Part shown: in pieces, positions 1 through 8,336 of the stretch | Numbering within the stretch: position 1 is the first letter of the stretch | Layout of the letters: the number at the start of each line of letters is the position of its first letter | The notes under the pieces: model-generated | Told to the model about the DNA's origin: nothing | Databases searched by the model: none | What the model saw: only the letters and a program-made list of their open reading frames with translations | Program-made: the position numbers and the translations under genes | NCBI GenBank assembly: GCA_964400355.1 | Contig: CAYNTO010000007.1 | Span: 1-64,000, forward strand | Direction of reading: 5' to 3' | From: JACKAL01 sp964400355 | Lineage (GTDB): Bacteria; Bdellovibrionota; Bdellovibrionia; Bdellovibrionales; JAGQZY01 | DNA: 64,000 nucleotides

Positions 1-699
1 TTCCTGAATGTTCACATGCGCGGGTTGCTGCACGACCCAGGTGATGGACTTTGCGATATCTTGCGGGGTAAGAGGCGTTAAGCCTTTGTACACAGACGCG
101 GCTTTTTCTTTGTCGCGGAAACGCACTTCTGAGAATTCGGTTTCTACCATCCCGGGTTCGATGTTGCAGACACGGATGTTTTTTCCCAAGAGATCTATGC
201 GCAAACCTTCGCTGATGGCGCGCACACCAAACTTTGTAGCGCAGTAGACGGAACCACCGGGATACACCCAACGGCCGGCAACCGAGCCGATGTTGATGAT
301 GTGGCCTGATTGTTTTTTTACGAAGTGCGGGATCATCTTTCGTGTGACGTACAACAAACCTTTAACGTTCACGTCGATCATCTCGTCCCAGTCATCCAAG
401 TCACCATTTTGAAAGGCGTCGGCACCACGAGCAAGGCCGGCGTTATTCACTAGAATGCCCACTTGTGAAAGGAGCGTTTCGTTTTTATTGAAGAACGATT
501 CCACCTCTTCGCGCACGCTCACATCAAACGGTGCCAAGTTCACCAACACTTTTTTGCCCAGCTCCTGGCGAATTTTATCCAGACGATCTTGGCGACGGCC
601 GTTCAATATTAATGGATGCCCCAGCTCGGCAAACGCTCTCGCAGTTTCAAGACCGATGCCGGATGTGGCGCCAGTTATAAAAATGGTGTCTTTGCTCAT
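1..699 (-). CDS. SDR family NAD(P)-dependent oxidoreductase (3' end cut by window)
   Basis: Short-chain dehydrogenase/reductase whose C-terminus runs off the left edge. Reading the minus strand from the ATG at 699 gives a Rossmann cofactor loop TGATSGIG (about residues 9-16), NNAG (85-88), a Ser in the NIGS segment, and the catalytic YCATK with Tyr152 and Lys156. The visible end (PAHVNIQE) resembles the YdfG / L-allo-threonine or 3-hydroxy-acid dehydrogenase branch, so a cytoplasmic NADP-dependent alcohol dehydrogenase is likely; the substrate cannot be read. The ATG overlaps the stop of the upstream msrBA gene as ATGA, so it is the third gene of a translationally coupled operon with msrBA and the free methionine sulfoxide reductase. 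Family is secure, substrate is not. Confidence 0.88.
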   Translation of the reverse strand, partial: MSKDTIFITGATSGIGLETARAFAELGHPLILNGRRQDRLDKIRQELGKKVLVNLAPFDVSVREEVESFFNKNETLLSQVGILVNNAGLARGADAFQNGDLDDWDEMIDVNVKGLLYVTRKMIPHFVKKQSGHIINIGSVAGRWVYPGGSVYCATKFGVRAISEGLRIDLLGKNIRVCNIEPGMVETEFSEVRFRDKEKAASVYKGLTPLTPQDIAKSITWVVQQPAHVNIQE

Positions 700-1745
700 T
701 GCTTACGGCCCCAATTTTTTTTGATAAACTTTTCGCGGCCCGAACCGCTGCTGTAGGCCCGGTAGCGCACAGGATTTTTTTTATAGAAATCCTGGTGGTA
801 CTCTTCGGCGCGGTAAAAGGTTTTGGCAGGAGCGATCAAGGTTACAATTTTTTTATCAAATTTTTTGGAGCTTTCCAAATCTTTCAGCGATTTTTCTGCC
901 GCCTTCTTTTGAGCCTCATCGGCGTAAAAGATACCCGTAGTGTACTGAGTACCGCGATCCACAAACTGCCCCTCGGGATCGGTGGGATCGATCTGCGTCC
1001 AGAAAACCTCGAGCAGTTTTTCGTAAGTAATGATCGAAGGATCATAGGTGACCTCAATGGCCTCTTGATGCCCACTTTGCCCACCCGCTACTTGCTCGTA
1101 GGTGGGGTTGGCGCTTTGGCCTCCGGTGTAACCGGAAACGGCGTCAATTACACCTTTGTGCTCTTCGAATGCGTGTTCCACACACCAAAAACAGCCGCCA
1201 GCAAATACTGCTTTTTGCAGTTTATTTTTTGCTGGGGCTATCTGCTTTTTTTCGAAGAGCCCTTTGTACTGAGCGTAGCCTTCTTTTTCCAAATTCTCTT
1301 TAGGTATAAAGCGCAGTGATGCGGAGTTCATGCAGTAGCGCTGACCACCGGCCTCTTTCGGCCCGTCGTTGAACACATGACCCAAGTGGGCGTCTCCCGT
1401 TTTGCTGCGGACCTCTACACGCTCGGCAAATAGTTTGGTGTCCTTTTTTTCCACAACTGCCGCTTTATCAATGGGCTTAGTAAAACTGGGCCAACCGGTC
1501 CCCGAGTCGTATTTGTCCATAGAGCTAAATAGCGGCTCGCCAGTGGTGATGTCCACGTAAATACCTTCGCGCTTGTTGTCCCAATATTCATTTTGGAAAG
1601 CGCGCTCCGTACCCTCTTGCTGGGTCACCTGAAACTGCAGAGGAGTGAGCTTCTTTTTTAACTCCTCTTCTGATGGTTTTTTATAAGCTTTCGGTTGATC
1701 TGCCATAATCATTAGTCCTTGTAATAATAAGATTAATATTTTCAT
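696..1745 (-). CDS. msrBA: Fused peptide methionine sulfoxide reductase MsrB-MsrA
   Basis: Bifunctional repair enzyme that reduces both epimers of methionine sulfoxide in proteins. Residues about 26-150 are MsrB (R-epimer): SGTGWPSF at 81-88, HLGHVF near 120-125, and RYCMNS with catalytic Cys138. Residues about 178-330 are MsrA (S-epimer) with GCFWC, catalytic Cys185. The CxxC zinc pairs of the metal form of MsrB are absent (GIYVDITTGEP instead), so this is the zinc-free type. The order is B then A. Two starts are plausible. The ATG at 1743-1745 overlaps the upstream stop as ATGA, has AAGGA 8 nt upstream and gives a short hydrophobic, signal-like N-terminus. The ATG of residue 14 (1706) has its own AAGGA 9 nt upstream and would give a cytoplasmic protein. 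Family assignment is very secure; location is open. Confidence 0.95.
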   Translation of the reverse strand: MKILILLLQGLMIMADQPKAYKKPSEEELKKKLTPLQFQVTQQEGTERAFQNEYWDNKREGIYVDITTGEPLFSSMDKYDSGTGWPSFTKPIDKAAVVEKKDTKLFAERVEVRSKTGDAHLGHVFNDGPKEAGGQRYCMNSASLRFIPKENLEKEGYAQYKGLFEKKQIAPAKNKLQKAVFAGGCFWCVEHAFEEHKGVIDAVSGYTGGQSANPTYEQVAGGQSGHQEAIEVTYDPSIITYEKLLEVFWTQIDPTDPEGQFVDRGTQYTTGIFYADEAQKKAAEKSLKDLESSKKFDKKIVTLIAPAKTFYRAEEYHQDFYKKNPVRYRAYSSGSGREKFIKKNWGRKQ

Positions 1746-2251
1746 CGATTCCGTCCTTCTAAATCTGACAACCGGCCTGGTGAATCAGGAAACCAGTTTA
1801 TGTTTAAATCCAAATTTTGTGACAGGAGTTCGCCGATGGCTTCAAAAAGTTTTAAGTCTTCCGCTTTGAACCTATTCTCAGTGGGTGAGTCGATGTCTAA
1901 AACTCCGATCACTCCATTATGCCCATAGATCGGTACAACAATCTCGGCCCGAGATGCTGAGTCGCAGACTATGTGATCTGGAAAGCTGTGAACATCGTTT
2001 ACGAGCTGTGTTTTCTTTTGAGAAAAAGCCGCTCCGCAAACACCGCGATGGTATGCGATTTCCGTGCAGGCGGGTTTCCCTTGAAAAGGCCCCAAGCGCA
2101 ACTTACTACCATCGTCGAAATAAAATCCCACCCAGTTGAGATCTGGCACAGCGTTCATAATCGCAGCTGAGATATTCGCGCAACTGCCAATGGGATTGGA
2201 CTTCTCACAGTACGCACCTATATCTGACAATAAATCCTTTGCAGAAATCAT
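1742..2251 (-). CDS. msrC: Free methionine-(R)-sulfoxide reductase, GAF-fold (fRMsr)
   Basis: A 169-residue single GAF-domain enzyme that reduces free L-methionine-(R)-sulfoxide in the cytoplasm. The family signature is intact: LGPFQGKPACTEI with Cys62, GVCG with Cys72, and FPDHIVCDSASR with Cys96, the three cysteines used for catalysis and disulfide exchange, followed by the GVLDIDSP strand. Length matches the YebR/fRMsr family. The stop overlaps the msrBA start as ATGA. The three genes therefore form one unit covering free Met-R-SO and both protein-bound epimers. It is divergent from the YggS-like gene across 63 bp, which must hold both promoters. Confidence 0.93.
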   Translation of the reverse strand: MISAKDLLSDIGAYCEKSNPIGSCANISAAIMNAVPDLNWVGFYFDDGSKLRLGPFQGKPACTEIAYHRGVCGAAFSQKKTQLVNDVHSFPDHIVCDSASRAEIVVPIYGHNGVIGVLDIDSPTENRFKAEDLKLFEAIGELLSQNLDLNINWFPDSPGRLSDLEGRNR

Positions 2252-2314
2252 GGGTGCACATTACTACAGATTACTCGTTGAGGCGATCCATGACTCTGTG
2301 CTATCAATAACGCC

Positions 2315-3004
2315 ATGGATCCCTTATTTAACCAACTGGACCACATCGAAGAACGCATTCGTGCGGCCTGCCAGCGGGCCGGCCGCAAGCCCGAAGACGT
2401 GCACGTTTTACTAGCCACGAAAACAGTGCCTGCGGAGAGGTTAATTCTGCCGCTACAACGCAACTACCGCCTCTTTGGTGAGAACACGGCGCAGGAACTG
2501 ATAAAGAAGCAACTGCAACTCACTCACCAAGATATCCAGTGGCATTTCATTGGCCGCCTGCAGACCAATAAAGTTAAAGATGTGCTTCCCCGCGCAGTGC
2601 TCATTCATAGCCTGGATCGCTGGAACCTTGCCGAGGAGATCCAAAAGCGCGCTACACGAGCGGTGAGCGTCCTTTTAGAAATCCACTCCTCAGAGGAAGA
2701 TACCAAAGCCGGCTTAGCGCCCAAGGAGGTCGAAGCTTTTGCGCGGGAACTTGAGAAACTGGATAAAATTCGCATTGAGGGAGTGATGACTATTGCCGAA
2801 AATGCCACCGACGCCCACAAAGTTCGTCGGTGCTTTCGCGAAACACGTGAATGCTACGAAAAGCTGCAAGCTCTTAAATTAAAGAACTGCATGCTGAAGT
2901 ATCTCTCCATGGGAATGTCGACTGACTTTGAAATAGCCATCGAAGAGGGCGCCAACCTCATCCGCCTGGGGTCCGTGGTGTTTGGTGAGCGCCAGAAAAA
3001 CTAA
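2315..3004 (+). CDS. YggS/PLPBP family pyridoxal 5'-phosphate homeostasis protein
   Basis: Small single-domain fold-III PLP-binding protein (229 residues), known in this family to buffer PLP and influence amino-acid metabolism rather than catalyse a defined reaction. The PLP lysine lies in LLATKTVP (Lys36). Other family blocks are LFGENTAQE (about 53-61), WHFIGRLQTNK, and the C-terminal SMGMSTDFEIAI and RLGSVVFGER that hold the phosphate. The ATG at 2315 is the first in frame that fits the family N-terminus; no clear Shine-Dalgarno is visible. It converges on the phosphatase gene with a 4-nt overlap of the two stop codons. Confidence 0.94.
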   Translation: MDPLFNQLDHIEERIRAACQRAGRKPEDVHVLLATKTVPAERLILPLQRNYRLFGENTAQELIKKQLQLTHQDIQWHFIGRLQTNKVKDVLPRAVLIHSLDRWNLAEEIQKRATRAVSVLLEIHSSEEDTKAGLAPKEVEAFARELEKLDKIRIEGVMTIAENATDAHKVRRCFRETRECYEKLQALKLKNCMLKYLSMGMSTDFEIAIEEGANLIRLGSVVFGERQKN

Positions 3005-3804
3005 AATTCGAAAGGCACCGGAGGACACAAAAGCTCTTCGCGTACCGACTCGCAGACCAGGTCCTCGGCGCGTAGCCCATCAACGTACTCTTCTGGAAGA
3101 TTGGCACAGTCACTGGCGCTGATTTTGCCTTTGTTTTTTTGCAGAACTGTGGCCATTTTGAGATACAGTGGCGTGAGCGCCTCGCGCACCGCTTTGACCA
3201 CCGCCGGCGACTCGGTCTTTGTTGGATTTCCAGCTTCGTAACCGCGAGCGCACATTTCATCGCGGAAAGCTTTTACGGTGCTCATTCCACCGCTTTGAAT
3301 TTTTAATAGACCCGCCATCATACCGGTGCGGTCCTCACCCACCGTACAATGAAATAGCGCAGGCCCTGTGCTTTGCTGCACAATCTCCATTGCCTGTACT
3401 GTCATTTCACAGGCTTTTTTGTAGTTGAACGGTTTTTTCCCGTCTTGTTTCCAGGGCATAGGAATGTGTGTGAGACGGCTCGTATCGTAGCCACTATCGG
3501 TATAAAGGCTGTACAACAGATCTTTATCTTTTTTGTCGTAAAAGCTCTTGTAAACAACCACGGTTTCGATGTTGAGGTCCATGATCTCTAAAACATGCTG
3601 AGTCTGATAAGGCGAATTACTGCGATACACCGGAGCCCCTTGCGCATTTTTCTCAAGCACCACATGCATGTTTGGGAGCGACACACGCTCCGCTGATGCA
3701 TTTTGAGTGGTGGAGCAGATCGGAGAGATGTGTCTCTGGTCGATCTGGGTGACGGGATCGGCAAAGGACCAAGAAATAACAAGTATGAGGCTTTTTATAA
3801 TCAT
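3001..3804 (-). CDS. Secreted tyrosine-phosphatase-like protein (HCX5R)
   Basis: A 267-residue protein with an N-terminal hydrophobic segment (about 1-15) ending ...SWSFADP that looks like a Sec signal peptide, so it probably acts in the periplasm or outside. The core carries the cysteine-phosphatase P-loop HCTVGEDRTG: Cys153 nucleophile, Arg159 phosphate-binding, preceded by GPALF. This resembles the bacterial PF13350/DSP-like group, where HCxxGKDRTG is usual; here the Lys is Glu. Upstream, MPWKQDG could hold a general acid. Cysteines near the C-terminus (SDCANL, LVCES, ELLCPP) suggest disulfides. The substrate could be phosphotyrosine, a phosphoinositide or another phosphate ester. It is a single gene with its own promoter region in the 211 bp shared with the divergent phospholipase D-like gene. 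Confidence 0.82.
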   Translation of the reverse strand: MIIKSLILVISWSFADPVTQIDQRHISPICSTTQNASAERVSLPNMHVVLEKNAQGAPVYRSNSPYQTQHVLEIMDLNIETVVVYKSFYDKKDKDLLYSLYTDSGYDTSRLTHIPMPWKQDGKKPFNYKKACEMTVQAMEIVQQSTGPALFHCTVGEDRTGMMAGLLKIQSGGMSTVKAFRDEMCARGYEAGNPTKTESPAVVKAVREALTPLYLKMATVLQKNKGKISASDCANLPEEYVDGLRAEDLVCESVREELLCPPVPFEF

Positions 3805-4015
3805 TAAAATCTCCTGTAGGAGAGGTTCTACCTCTGTCGCCGAATTTCCACCACAGCCAAGCGCGGATTTTGAATTTATGTGAATGTTTTTTGTCAGGAT
3901 TCAGTCAGATCTTACAGGGCGTGGGCTCGAGCCTTTGCCGCGCACCCCTTACAGGAAGGTGTCCCTAGACAGCGGCGCAATTTACATCTACAAACAGGCT
4001 ATCAAGGGGGGAACT

Positions 4016-5638
4016 ATGTTCCTAATATCAATTTTATTTATTCTTTTCAGCAGCTCTTCTCACGGCGACACACTACTGCCAGAACTGCAGCTCATGCACA
4101 CCAAGCCCGTGTGCGCTCACGATGGAAAAACCCCCGCATGGTGCACTTACGACGATCTGATCCCCAGCTCCGATGCCTCGGGCATGGTGGCGAACATCAG
4201 CACTCAAATTGAACTTGCGGTCGACCCAGCTACAGCAAAAATCTTCGTGGCTTATTTTAGTTTTTCCAATAAGCCCATCTTTAAAAAACTCTGCGAACGA
4301 GCCACTGCCGGCGTGCCCATTGAGTTTTTTCTCGACAGCTCTTATCGCGGCAACAAGCTCGCCTCTGACCTAAAAGCATGCGGCCCAAACGACAATGTTA
4401 AGCTGCATTTTATTGGCAAAATGGATGTGTCTGATCCGAACGACATCGTGTGGAGACTCCACCACAACAAATTCATGATCATCGACACTGGTGTGGACGC
4501 AGAACCAGTAAAAATTAATTTTTCAAGCGGCAACCTATCCGCTTACGGGACATCTCTGCACTTTGACCATTGGGTAACAGTCACAGCGCAAAGATCTTCT
4601 AACATTTATCAAACCCATCGCTGTGTGATCTCTTCCATGCTCAGAGCGATCGATCCCGATGGTGATGGTGTAGATAACGATGTGGATGATCCCGCTGTTT
4701 ACCGCCAGAATTTGGATGCATGTTTAAATGCAATGTCAGCTCTGCGTATCGAAGACGCTATCAAATCTGAGACCATCGCTCCGCTGTTTTCCCCCAATCC
4801 TAAAAACGAGATTGCCAATGCTCTTATCGCCGAAATCAAAAAGCTAAAAAAAGGTCGCGCCATTCGCGGAGCGATTCAACACTTCACTCATACATCCATT
4901 GCCCGCGCCCTTGCTGATGCGTGCACTCGTGGCGTGGATGTAAAAATGGTTATGGACGACGACGTGCTCTCCGGCGAAAGCGAAGTCCCGGGAGTTAAAG
5001 AATTCTACGACTCTTTTCTCGACAATACCTGTATTCAGATTCGTTTTATGCAAACCAACTCACCGGCATTTCAAATGATGCACAATAAGTTTTTAATTTT
5101 GGGAGGCTTGCGCGTGTTCGCAGGTGCCGGGCACTTTACATATTCGGCGATGACGAAGAACTATGAAAACTTTTACTTGATGCAGTCGGCGTCTATCGTT
5201 AACCAGTACGACACCATGTTTGACGGCATGTGGGGCATCTCTCTCGATGAACAACAGGCAATAGATTCTCTGGCCAAGCAAGTGATCGAGCAGCAAGAGG
5301 CAGCAGAAGCCGAAGCAAAGGCGATTGATATCGCCACTTCGAACAAAGACATTCCCTATGAGATATTGTTGGCTGCGGAGGCTGCTATCACATTGAAGTG
5401 TACAAACATTTCCAATCCTAAAATGATTTTGGCGGGATCCAACATTGCGACTAAAACTGTGGATCAAGGGCAGGTGGATACGGTGTATACGCTGCTCGTG
5501 GAAATCCCCAATAATACGGATGCCGATGATGAGGATATGCTGACGATTCAGGTGACGAAGGCTGCGGTGTCCAATCCCACAATTGAAAATCCTGTTGTGG
5601 ATTCGATCACTACGAGTGGGGCGGTGGTGTGTCAGTAG
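4016..5638 (+). CDS. Secreted phospholipase D-like protein with two HxK motifs
   Basis: A 540-residue exported protein of the phospholipase D superfamily. The ATG at 4016 is chosen because it is preceded by a run of G after AAG (a strong Shine-Dalgarno) and opens a signal peptide (MFLISILFILFSSSSHG); reading further upstream gives a non-hydrophobic N-terminus. Two catalytic half-sites are visible: HHNKFMIID (His150, Lys152, Asp157) and MHNKFLILGG (His356, Lys358), the second lacking the usual Asp. Between them DPDGDGVDNDVDD (213-225) looks like a calcium-binding loop of the thrombospondin-3/EF type. A C-terminal region after about 430 has no recognised domain. Family members hydrolyse phosphodiesters (lipids or nucleic acids); the substrate is unknown. 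An intrinsic terminator follows. Confidence 0.87.
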   Translation: MFLISILFILFSSSSHGDTLLPELQLMHTKPVCAHDGKTPAWCTYDDLIPSSDASGMVANISTQIELAVDPATAKIFVAYFSFSNKPIFKKLCERATAGVPIEFFLDSSYRGNKLASDLKACGPNDNVKLHFIGKMDVSDPNDIVWRLHHNKFMIIDTGVDAEPVKINFSSGNLSAYGTSLHFDHWVTVTAQRSSNIYQTHRCVISSMLRAIDPDGDGVDNDVDDPAVYRQNLDACLNAMSALRIEDAIKSETIAPLFSPNPKNEIANALIAEIKKLKKGRAIRGAIQHFTHTSIARALADACTRGVDVKMVMDDDVLSGESEVPGVKEFYDSFLDNTCIQIRFMQTNSPAFQMMHNKFLILGGLRVFAGAGHFTYSAMTKNYENFYLMQSASIVNQYDTMFDGMWGISLDEQQAIDSLAKQVIEQQEAAEAEAKAIDIATSNKDIPYEILLAAEAAITLKCTNISNPKMILAGSNIATKTVDQGQVDTVYTLLVEIPNNTDADDEDMLTIQVTKAAVSNPTIENPVVDSITTSGAVVCQ

Positions 5639-5661
5639 CCGGCTTGATCGAGAGTTGGGGC

Positions 5662-5689
5662 GTCGGAAACTTCGTTTCCGACACTTTTT
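5662..5689 (+). terminator. Intrinsic terminator after the phospholipase D-like gene
   Basis: Perfect 9-bp stem (GTCGGAAAC / GTTTCCGAC) with a TTC loop, followed by AC and seven T. A second hairpin, GGGCGC-TTT-GCGCCC at 5747-5761, followed by TTTC, lies in the same 252-bp gap and may back it up or act from the opposite side. The remainder of the gap up to 5890 shows no gene. Confidence 0.85.
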
Positions 5690-5890
5690 TTGCGTGGTGA
5701 ACGCTAACTAAAGGGTCGGAGTTATTGACAATTTTTGCTGATCTTTGGGCGCTTTGCGCCCTTTCTTGCGCTTTTTGCTGTTCTCAACTTTCCTAAATTA
5801 TTGAAATTATTCATTTTTGTGGCCAAGTCTGTATGCTAGTTCCTGGCATACTACTTGTACTTACACTCGCGGCTGCTGCGTGGAGGCTTA

Positions 5891-6613
5891 ATGAAACTGC
5901 CGCTTTTAACCATTCTGTACGTACCGTTGTTTTCGGCGCTCGTTGCTGTCCCTGTGTGGGCGCAGACGAACACTCCTGCGCCTGTTCAAGAACCGACGGA
6001 AGAAGTGGTTTGTGAAGTGGACTCCAAACTGACAGATATTTCCTACGAGGATCTGCGCAAAAAACTAGAGGTGGTTCTCAACGAAAAAAATCGCTCCCTC
6101 ACCTTTCTCGATCTTAAGTCTCTCCAGGCACAAATGGACATCATGGTGAATCACCTGGTTTCCGAATCCGAAGTGGATGGCACAACGGCGCTCACGTTTT
6201 TGGAGCGTACGGGTCAGTACTACGAACAGCTCGCAAAACTTTTAGACAACACCAAAGAAAACGCACGCATTATTAAGGAACATCACGTAGTTCCGCTCGC
6301 CACGCTCACGTCGCTGAAAGCCGAGCTCGATCAGTGTCATGGTATCGAATCTCAGTACTCCGATGTTTTTAAAATACTTTCTAAACTCAATCGCGATCTC
6401 AACGAAATACTCATGTTGTCCCCTAGTCGGCTCAACATGCAACGTGAAAAGAACAAAGCTCAGATAAGCGCACTTCGCAAACAGGAAAACATACAAAAGA
6501 TCAGCTCACGCGACTTGGTGGAAAGCCTCAACTTTATCCAAATGCAGATCAGCACTATCACAATGACATTTGATTTTAACTCAAAGGTGATTCAACTCGC
6601 GACCGCTCACTGA
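5891..6613 (+). CDS. Exported helical protein of unknown function
   Basis: I do not recognise a family. The ATG at 5891 has GGAGG just upstream and opens a classical signal peptide (about residues 1-24, ending VPVWAQT), giving a mature protein of about 216 residues. After a short Pro/Thr/Glu-rich linker the sequence is strongly helical and rich in Lys, Glu, Leu and Gln, with heptad-like spacing (for example LRKKLEVVLNEKN and LSKLNRDLNEIL), so a periplasmic coiled-coil protein is likely. Two cysteines (VVCEVD and DQCHG) could form a disulfide. It converges on the ABC ATPase gene with a 7-bp overlap. Confidence 0.75.
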   Translation: MKLPLLTILYVPLFSALVAVPVWAQTNTPAPVQEPTEEVVCEVDSKLTDISYEDLRKKLEVVLNEKNRSLTFLDLKSLQAQMDIMVNHLVSESEVDGTTALTFLERTGQYYEQLAKLLDNTKENARIIKEHHVVPLATLTSLKAELDQCHGIESQYSDVFKILSKLNRDLNEILMLSPSRLNMQREKNKAQISALRKQENIQKISSRDLVESLNFIQMQISTITMTFDFNSKVIQLATAH

Positions 6614-8295
6614 GGAATGGCCGCGAGTAATACTTTTGTGTACTCGTGGCGCGGATTTTTAAACACATCTTCGCTTTTACCTTCTTCCACAACCTGCCCA
6701 TCTTTCATGACCAAGATACGATCCGACATAAAACGCACCACTGAGAGGTCGTGGGAAATAAAAACGATAGATATGTTCATTTCGTCGCGCAATTTTAATA
6801 ATAAATTTAACACCTGAGCCTGCACCGATACATCCAAAGCCGATACGCTCTCATCGCAAATCAACACTTCGGGCTTGAGCGAAAGGGCCCTCGCAATGCA
6901 AATGCGTTGCCGTTGCCCACCTGAAAACTCATGGGGGTAGCGAGTGAGCCAACTGGGTTCGAGACCCACCTTACCCATAAGTTCCCGCGCCAGCTCCGCA
7001 CGTTCCGCACTATTTTTACCAATCCCATGCACGAGCATGGGTTCCGTGAGCGCGCTCAAGATAGATCGCTTAGGGTTAAGAGACGAGTATGGATCCTGAA
7101 ATATCAGTTGCATGTATTTTCGGTTAGCGACCATTTGTTGGCGCGACAGTTCAGAAAGATCTTTCCCGCGCAGAGCAATTTTTCCCTCGCTGGGTTCATA
7201 CAAAAACATTAACGTTTTTCCCAGGGTGGATTTTCCACTCCCCGATTCACCCACTAGGCCCAGGATTTCGCCACGACGGAGCGAAAAATTCACATTCTCA
7301 CAAGCTTTAAACCAGCCAACAGTGCGTTTGAGTAGTGGAGACTTCTTTGGAAAAAACTTGCTCAGATGGGTAGCTTCGAGAACAACGGGTTCACCTTCGA
7401 AATTGCGCGGCTTCTTTAAGGAGATTGTGTCTGGATCAAAATTTTTTGTTTGCCCATCACTCGACAAGTAATCAGTCAATGTGGGTAGGCGCTCGCGCTT
7501 AGAGTGCAGTGAAGGGCGGCAGTTCAACAACCCCTTGGTGTACGGATGTTGGGGATTATTAAAAACCTCTAAAGTATTTCCCTGCTCTACAATTTGGCCT
7601 TTGTACATGATACACACTTTGTCGGTGCGATTTGAAACCAAACCCAGATCGTGAGTGATAAAAACCATTCCCATATTGTATTTGGATTTAAGGCTATCTA
7701 ATAAATCGAGCACCTGTTTTTGAATCGTCACATCGAGGGCGGTTGTCGGTTCATCGGCAATGAGGAGCTCGGGCTGACAAGCTATGGCCATGGCGATCAT
7801 AATGCGTTGGCGCTGGCCACCGCTCATTTCATGGGGATAATAATTATAGCGCTGTTCGGCCTCGGGAATTCCCACCTCATTCATCAAGTCGATGGTTTTT
7901 TTACGAGCCTCTTGGCGATTGGTCACCAAGCCGTGAATACGCAACGCTTCGGCGATCTGATCTCCCACGCGAAACACCGGATTGAGACTGGTCATCGGCT
8001 CCTGGAAAATCATAGCCATCTCTTTACCGCGCACACGGCGGATAGCACTGGCACCCAGACTCAATAGATTTTTACCTTTAAATGTGATTTCACCGGTCAC
8101 CCGGCTTTTGCGATCATTGAGCAGTCGCAGTAGCGACAAACTGGTCACGGTTTTTCCAGAACCCGACTCCCCTACAATTCCCAACGTCTGGCCTTTTTCC
8201 AAAGAAAAAGACACGTTTCTCACCACCGGCAAATAGGTGTCGCCGTGGAGAAATTCAATGGATAGATTATTAACAACCAACAATGGTGAACTCAT
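6607..8295 (-). CDS. Double-ATPase ABC transporter subunit (oligopeptide/YejF type)
   Basis: Two complete nucleotide-binding domains in one 562-residue chain, as in GsiA or YejF, where one polypeptide replaces the DppD/DppF pair. Domain 1: Walker A GESGSGKT (43-50 region), FQEPMTSLNP, signature SGGQR (158-162), Walker B with DEP at 181-183. Domain 2: Walker A GESGSGKS (about 349-356), signature SGGQR (458-462), DES at 481-483. The C-terminal tails NPQHPYTKGLL and NPRHEYTKVLL are typical of dipeptide/oligopeptide importers. It would power uptake of peptides or a related solute at the inner membrane. No permease or binding protein is adjacent, so its partners must be elsewhere. Catalytic motifs are intact in both halves. 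Confidence 0.93.
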   Translation of the reverse strand: MSSPLLVVNNLSIEFLHGDTYLPVVRNVSFSLEKGQTLGIVGESGSGKTVTSLSLLRLLNDRKSRVTGEITFKGKNLLSLGASAIRRVRGKEMAMIFQEPMTSLNPVFRVGDQIAEALRIHGLVTNRQEARKKTIDLMNEVGIPEAEQRYNYYPHEMSGGQRQRIMIAMAIACQPELLIADEPTTALDVTIQKQVLDLLDSLKSKYNMGMVFITHDLGLVSNRTDKVCIMYKGQIVEQGNTLEVFNNPQHPYTKGLLNCRPSLHSKRERLPTLTDYLSSDGQTKNFDPDTISLKKPRNFEGEPVVLEATHLSKFFPKKSPLLKRTVGWFKACENVNFSLRRGEILGLVGESGSGKSTLGKTLMFLYEPSEGKIALRGKDLSELSRQQMVANRKYMQLIFQDPYSSLNPKRSILSALTEPMLVHGIGKNSAERAELARELMGKVGLEPSWLTRYPHEFSGGQRQRICIARALSLKPEVLICDESVSALDVSVQAQVLNLLLKLRDEMNISIVFISHDLSVVRFMSDRILVMKDGQVVEEGKSEDVFKNPRHEYTKVLLAAIPQ

Positions 8296-8336
8296 CGCCT
8301 TTAAGGATATCGGGCGATCTCTGACACAGGCAAGTA

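Noticed and set aside
3924..3933. 10-bp palindrome GGCTCGAGCC
   Set aside because: Short, single, and without a T-tract or second copy; chance is likely.
3884..4015. Upstream extension of the phospholipase D-like gene
   Set aside because: The frame stays open but the N-terminus would be non-hydrophobic; the ATG at 4016 has a strong ribosome-binding site and a signal peptide.
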